Of a DNA stretch of 64,000 nt, positions 63,689 to 64,000 are shown piece after piece. The stretch lies in contig NZ_CP134062.1 of the NCBI RefSeq assembly GCF_031583025.1, positions 2,294,001-2,358,000 on the forward strand. Direction: 5' to 3'. The stretch comes from Mycobacterium sp. Z3061. Its GTDB lineage: Bacteria > Actinomycetota > Actinomycetes > Mycobacteriales > Mycobacteriaceae. Both the position numbers and the translations under genes were made by a program. The notes beneath the pieces are model-generated. The model had not been told where the DNA came from. It saw nothing but the letters and a program-made list of their open reading frames with translations, and searched no databases. Numbering within the stretch: the first letter of the stretch is position 1; every line of letters starts with the position of its first letter.

Positions 63689-64000
63689 CTTCGACGGTGG
63701 CGACCCGCCACGGGAGTCCCCCGTCGTGGGCCTGTCGATGTATCTCGAGCGGGTGCGCACGGGAGTCTGGGATATCCCCGCCGCCTACCTGCCTGCCGAC
63801 TACTTCGAGGGCGTGACGCTGGCCGGTGGGATACCGGTGTTGCTGCCGCCGCAACCGGTGAACTCCGGGGCGGTGAACCGCCTGCTCGACAGCCTGGACG
63901 CGTTGGTGATCACCGGCGGCTACGACCTGGACCCCGCGGCCTACGGACAGCAACCGCACAAGACCACCGACGAGCCCCGCACCGATCGCGACGCCTGGGA
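63669..64000 (+). CDS. Class I glutamine amidotransferase / gamma-glutamyl hydrolase (5' part)
   Basis: At least 110 residues from GTG at 63669, cut by the window end. It begins VALNGFSFDGGDPPRESPVV, then GLSMYLERVRTGVWDIPAAY and LPADYFEGVTLAGGIPVLLP, then DALVITGGYDLDPAAYG, the PuuD-like start of a gamma-glutamyl-gamma-aminobutyrate hydrolase. The GTG is preceded by GGGAGAGG and overlaps glnA4 by 20 nt, so translation is probably coupled. It corresponds to Rv2859c. The pathway suggested is gamma-glutamylation of an amine by GlnA4 and later removal of glutamate by this enzyme. Confidence 0.88.
   Translation, partial: MALNGFSFDGGDPPRESPVVGLSMYLERVRTGVWDIPAAYLPADYFEGVTLAGGIPVLLPPQPVNSGAVNRLLDSLDALVITGGYDLDPAAYGQQPHKTTDEPRTDRDAW

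Overview
The window is a G+C-rich chromosomal segment from a mycobacterium, most likely a slow grower. Supporting signs are the paired FAS1 antigens MPT70 and MPT83 around a DipZ-type protein, a CmaA1-like mycolic acid cyclopropane synthase, a WS/DGAT acyltransferase, an MPT63-like secreted protein, PknI, Rip1, and a very long PPE-MPTR gene. Gene order follows, from memory, the M. tuberculosis stretch from about Rv2916c (ffh) to Rv2859c, inverted here so that most genes lie on the + strand. Homology statements rest on recognising the translated sequences, not on a database search.

Layout. Positions 1-1466 hold three small or membrane proteins of unknown function. Positions 1627-8495 hold ffh, an amidohydrolase, pknI, and an N-acyl-D-amino-acid deacylase with its TetR regulator. 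Positions 8586-10879 hold a cyclopropane synthase, a DD-carboxypeptidase and a SnoaL-like protein. Positions 11154-16831 form a translation and secretion block (rpsP, khpA, rimM, trmD, then lppW on the other strand, rplS, lepB, rnhB, a DUF2469 gene). Positions 16840-20128 hold a GAF-ANTAR regulator, a WS/DGAT enzyme and an NAD-dependent epimerase where M. tuberculosis, from memory, has fdhF. fdhD remains at 20205. Positions 21075-27474 hold a small membrane protein, a YraN-like protein, a YifB/ComM-like ATPase, dprA, viuB, an FMN hydroxyacid oxidase and xerC. Positions 27411-31779 hold an M23-like protein, rpsB, tsf, an amidase and a MarR regulator.

Positions 32092-35020 carry an MPT63-like secreted protein, an acyltransferase, an OmpR-type regulator and a CsbD-like stress protein. 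pyrH, frr, cdsA and rlmN follow at 35295-38744. The antigen and redox locus spans 38968-45208: MPT53, a CcdA-like membrane protein, a ribbon-helix-helix regulator with a DUF4097 protein, a DUF2631 protein, mpt70, dipZ and mpt83. dxr, rip1, ispG, a GNAT enzyme, a penicillin-binding lipoprotein, a DUF1707 protein, map and cobQ fill 45341-54990. The last part is a 6.5 kb PPE-MPTR gene, a small alpha/beta-hydrolase-like gene, glnA4 and the start of a glutamine amidotransferase gene cut by the window end.

The most informative regulatory signals are three equally spaced SigK-like promoters before mpt70, dipZ and mpt83. Next is a multi-half-site palindrome that embeds the -10 and abuts the start codon of the ribbon-helix-helix gene. 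Several TANNNT boxes sit 6-8 nt before start codons, suggesting leaderless transcripts. Three intergenic hairpins share a GAGCAGACGCAAA core. No rRNA, tRNA, CRISPR array, insertion sequence or recognisable riboswitch was seen.
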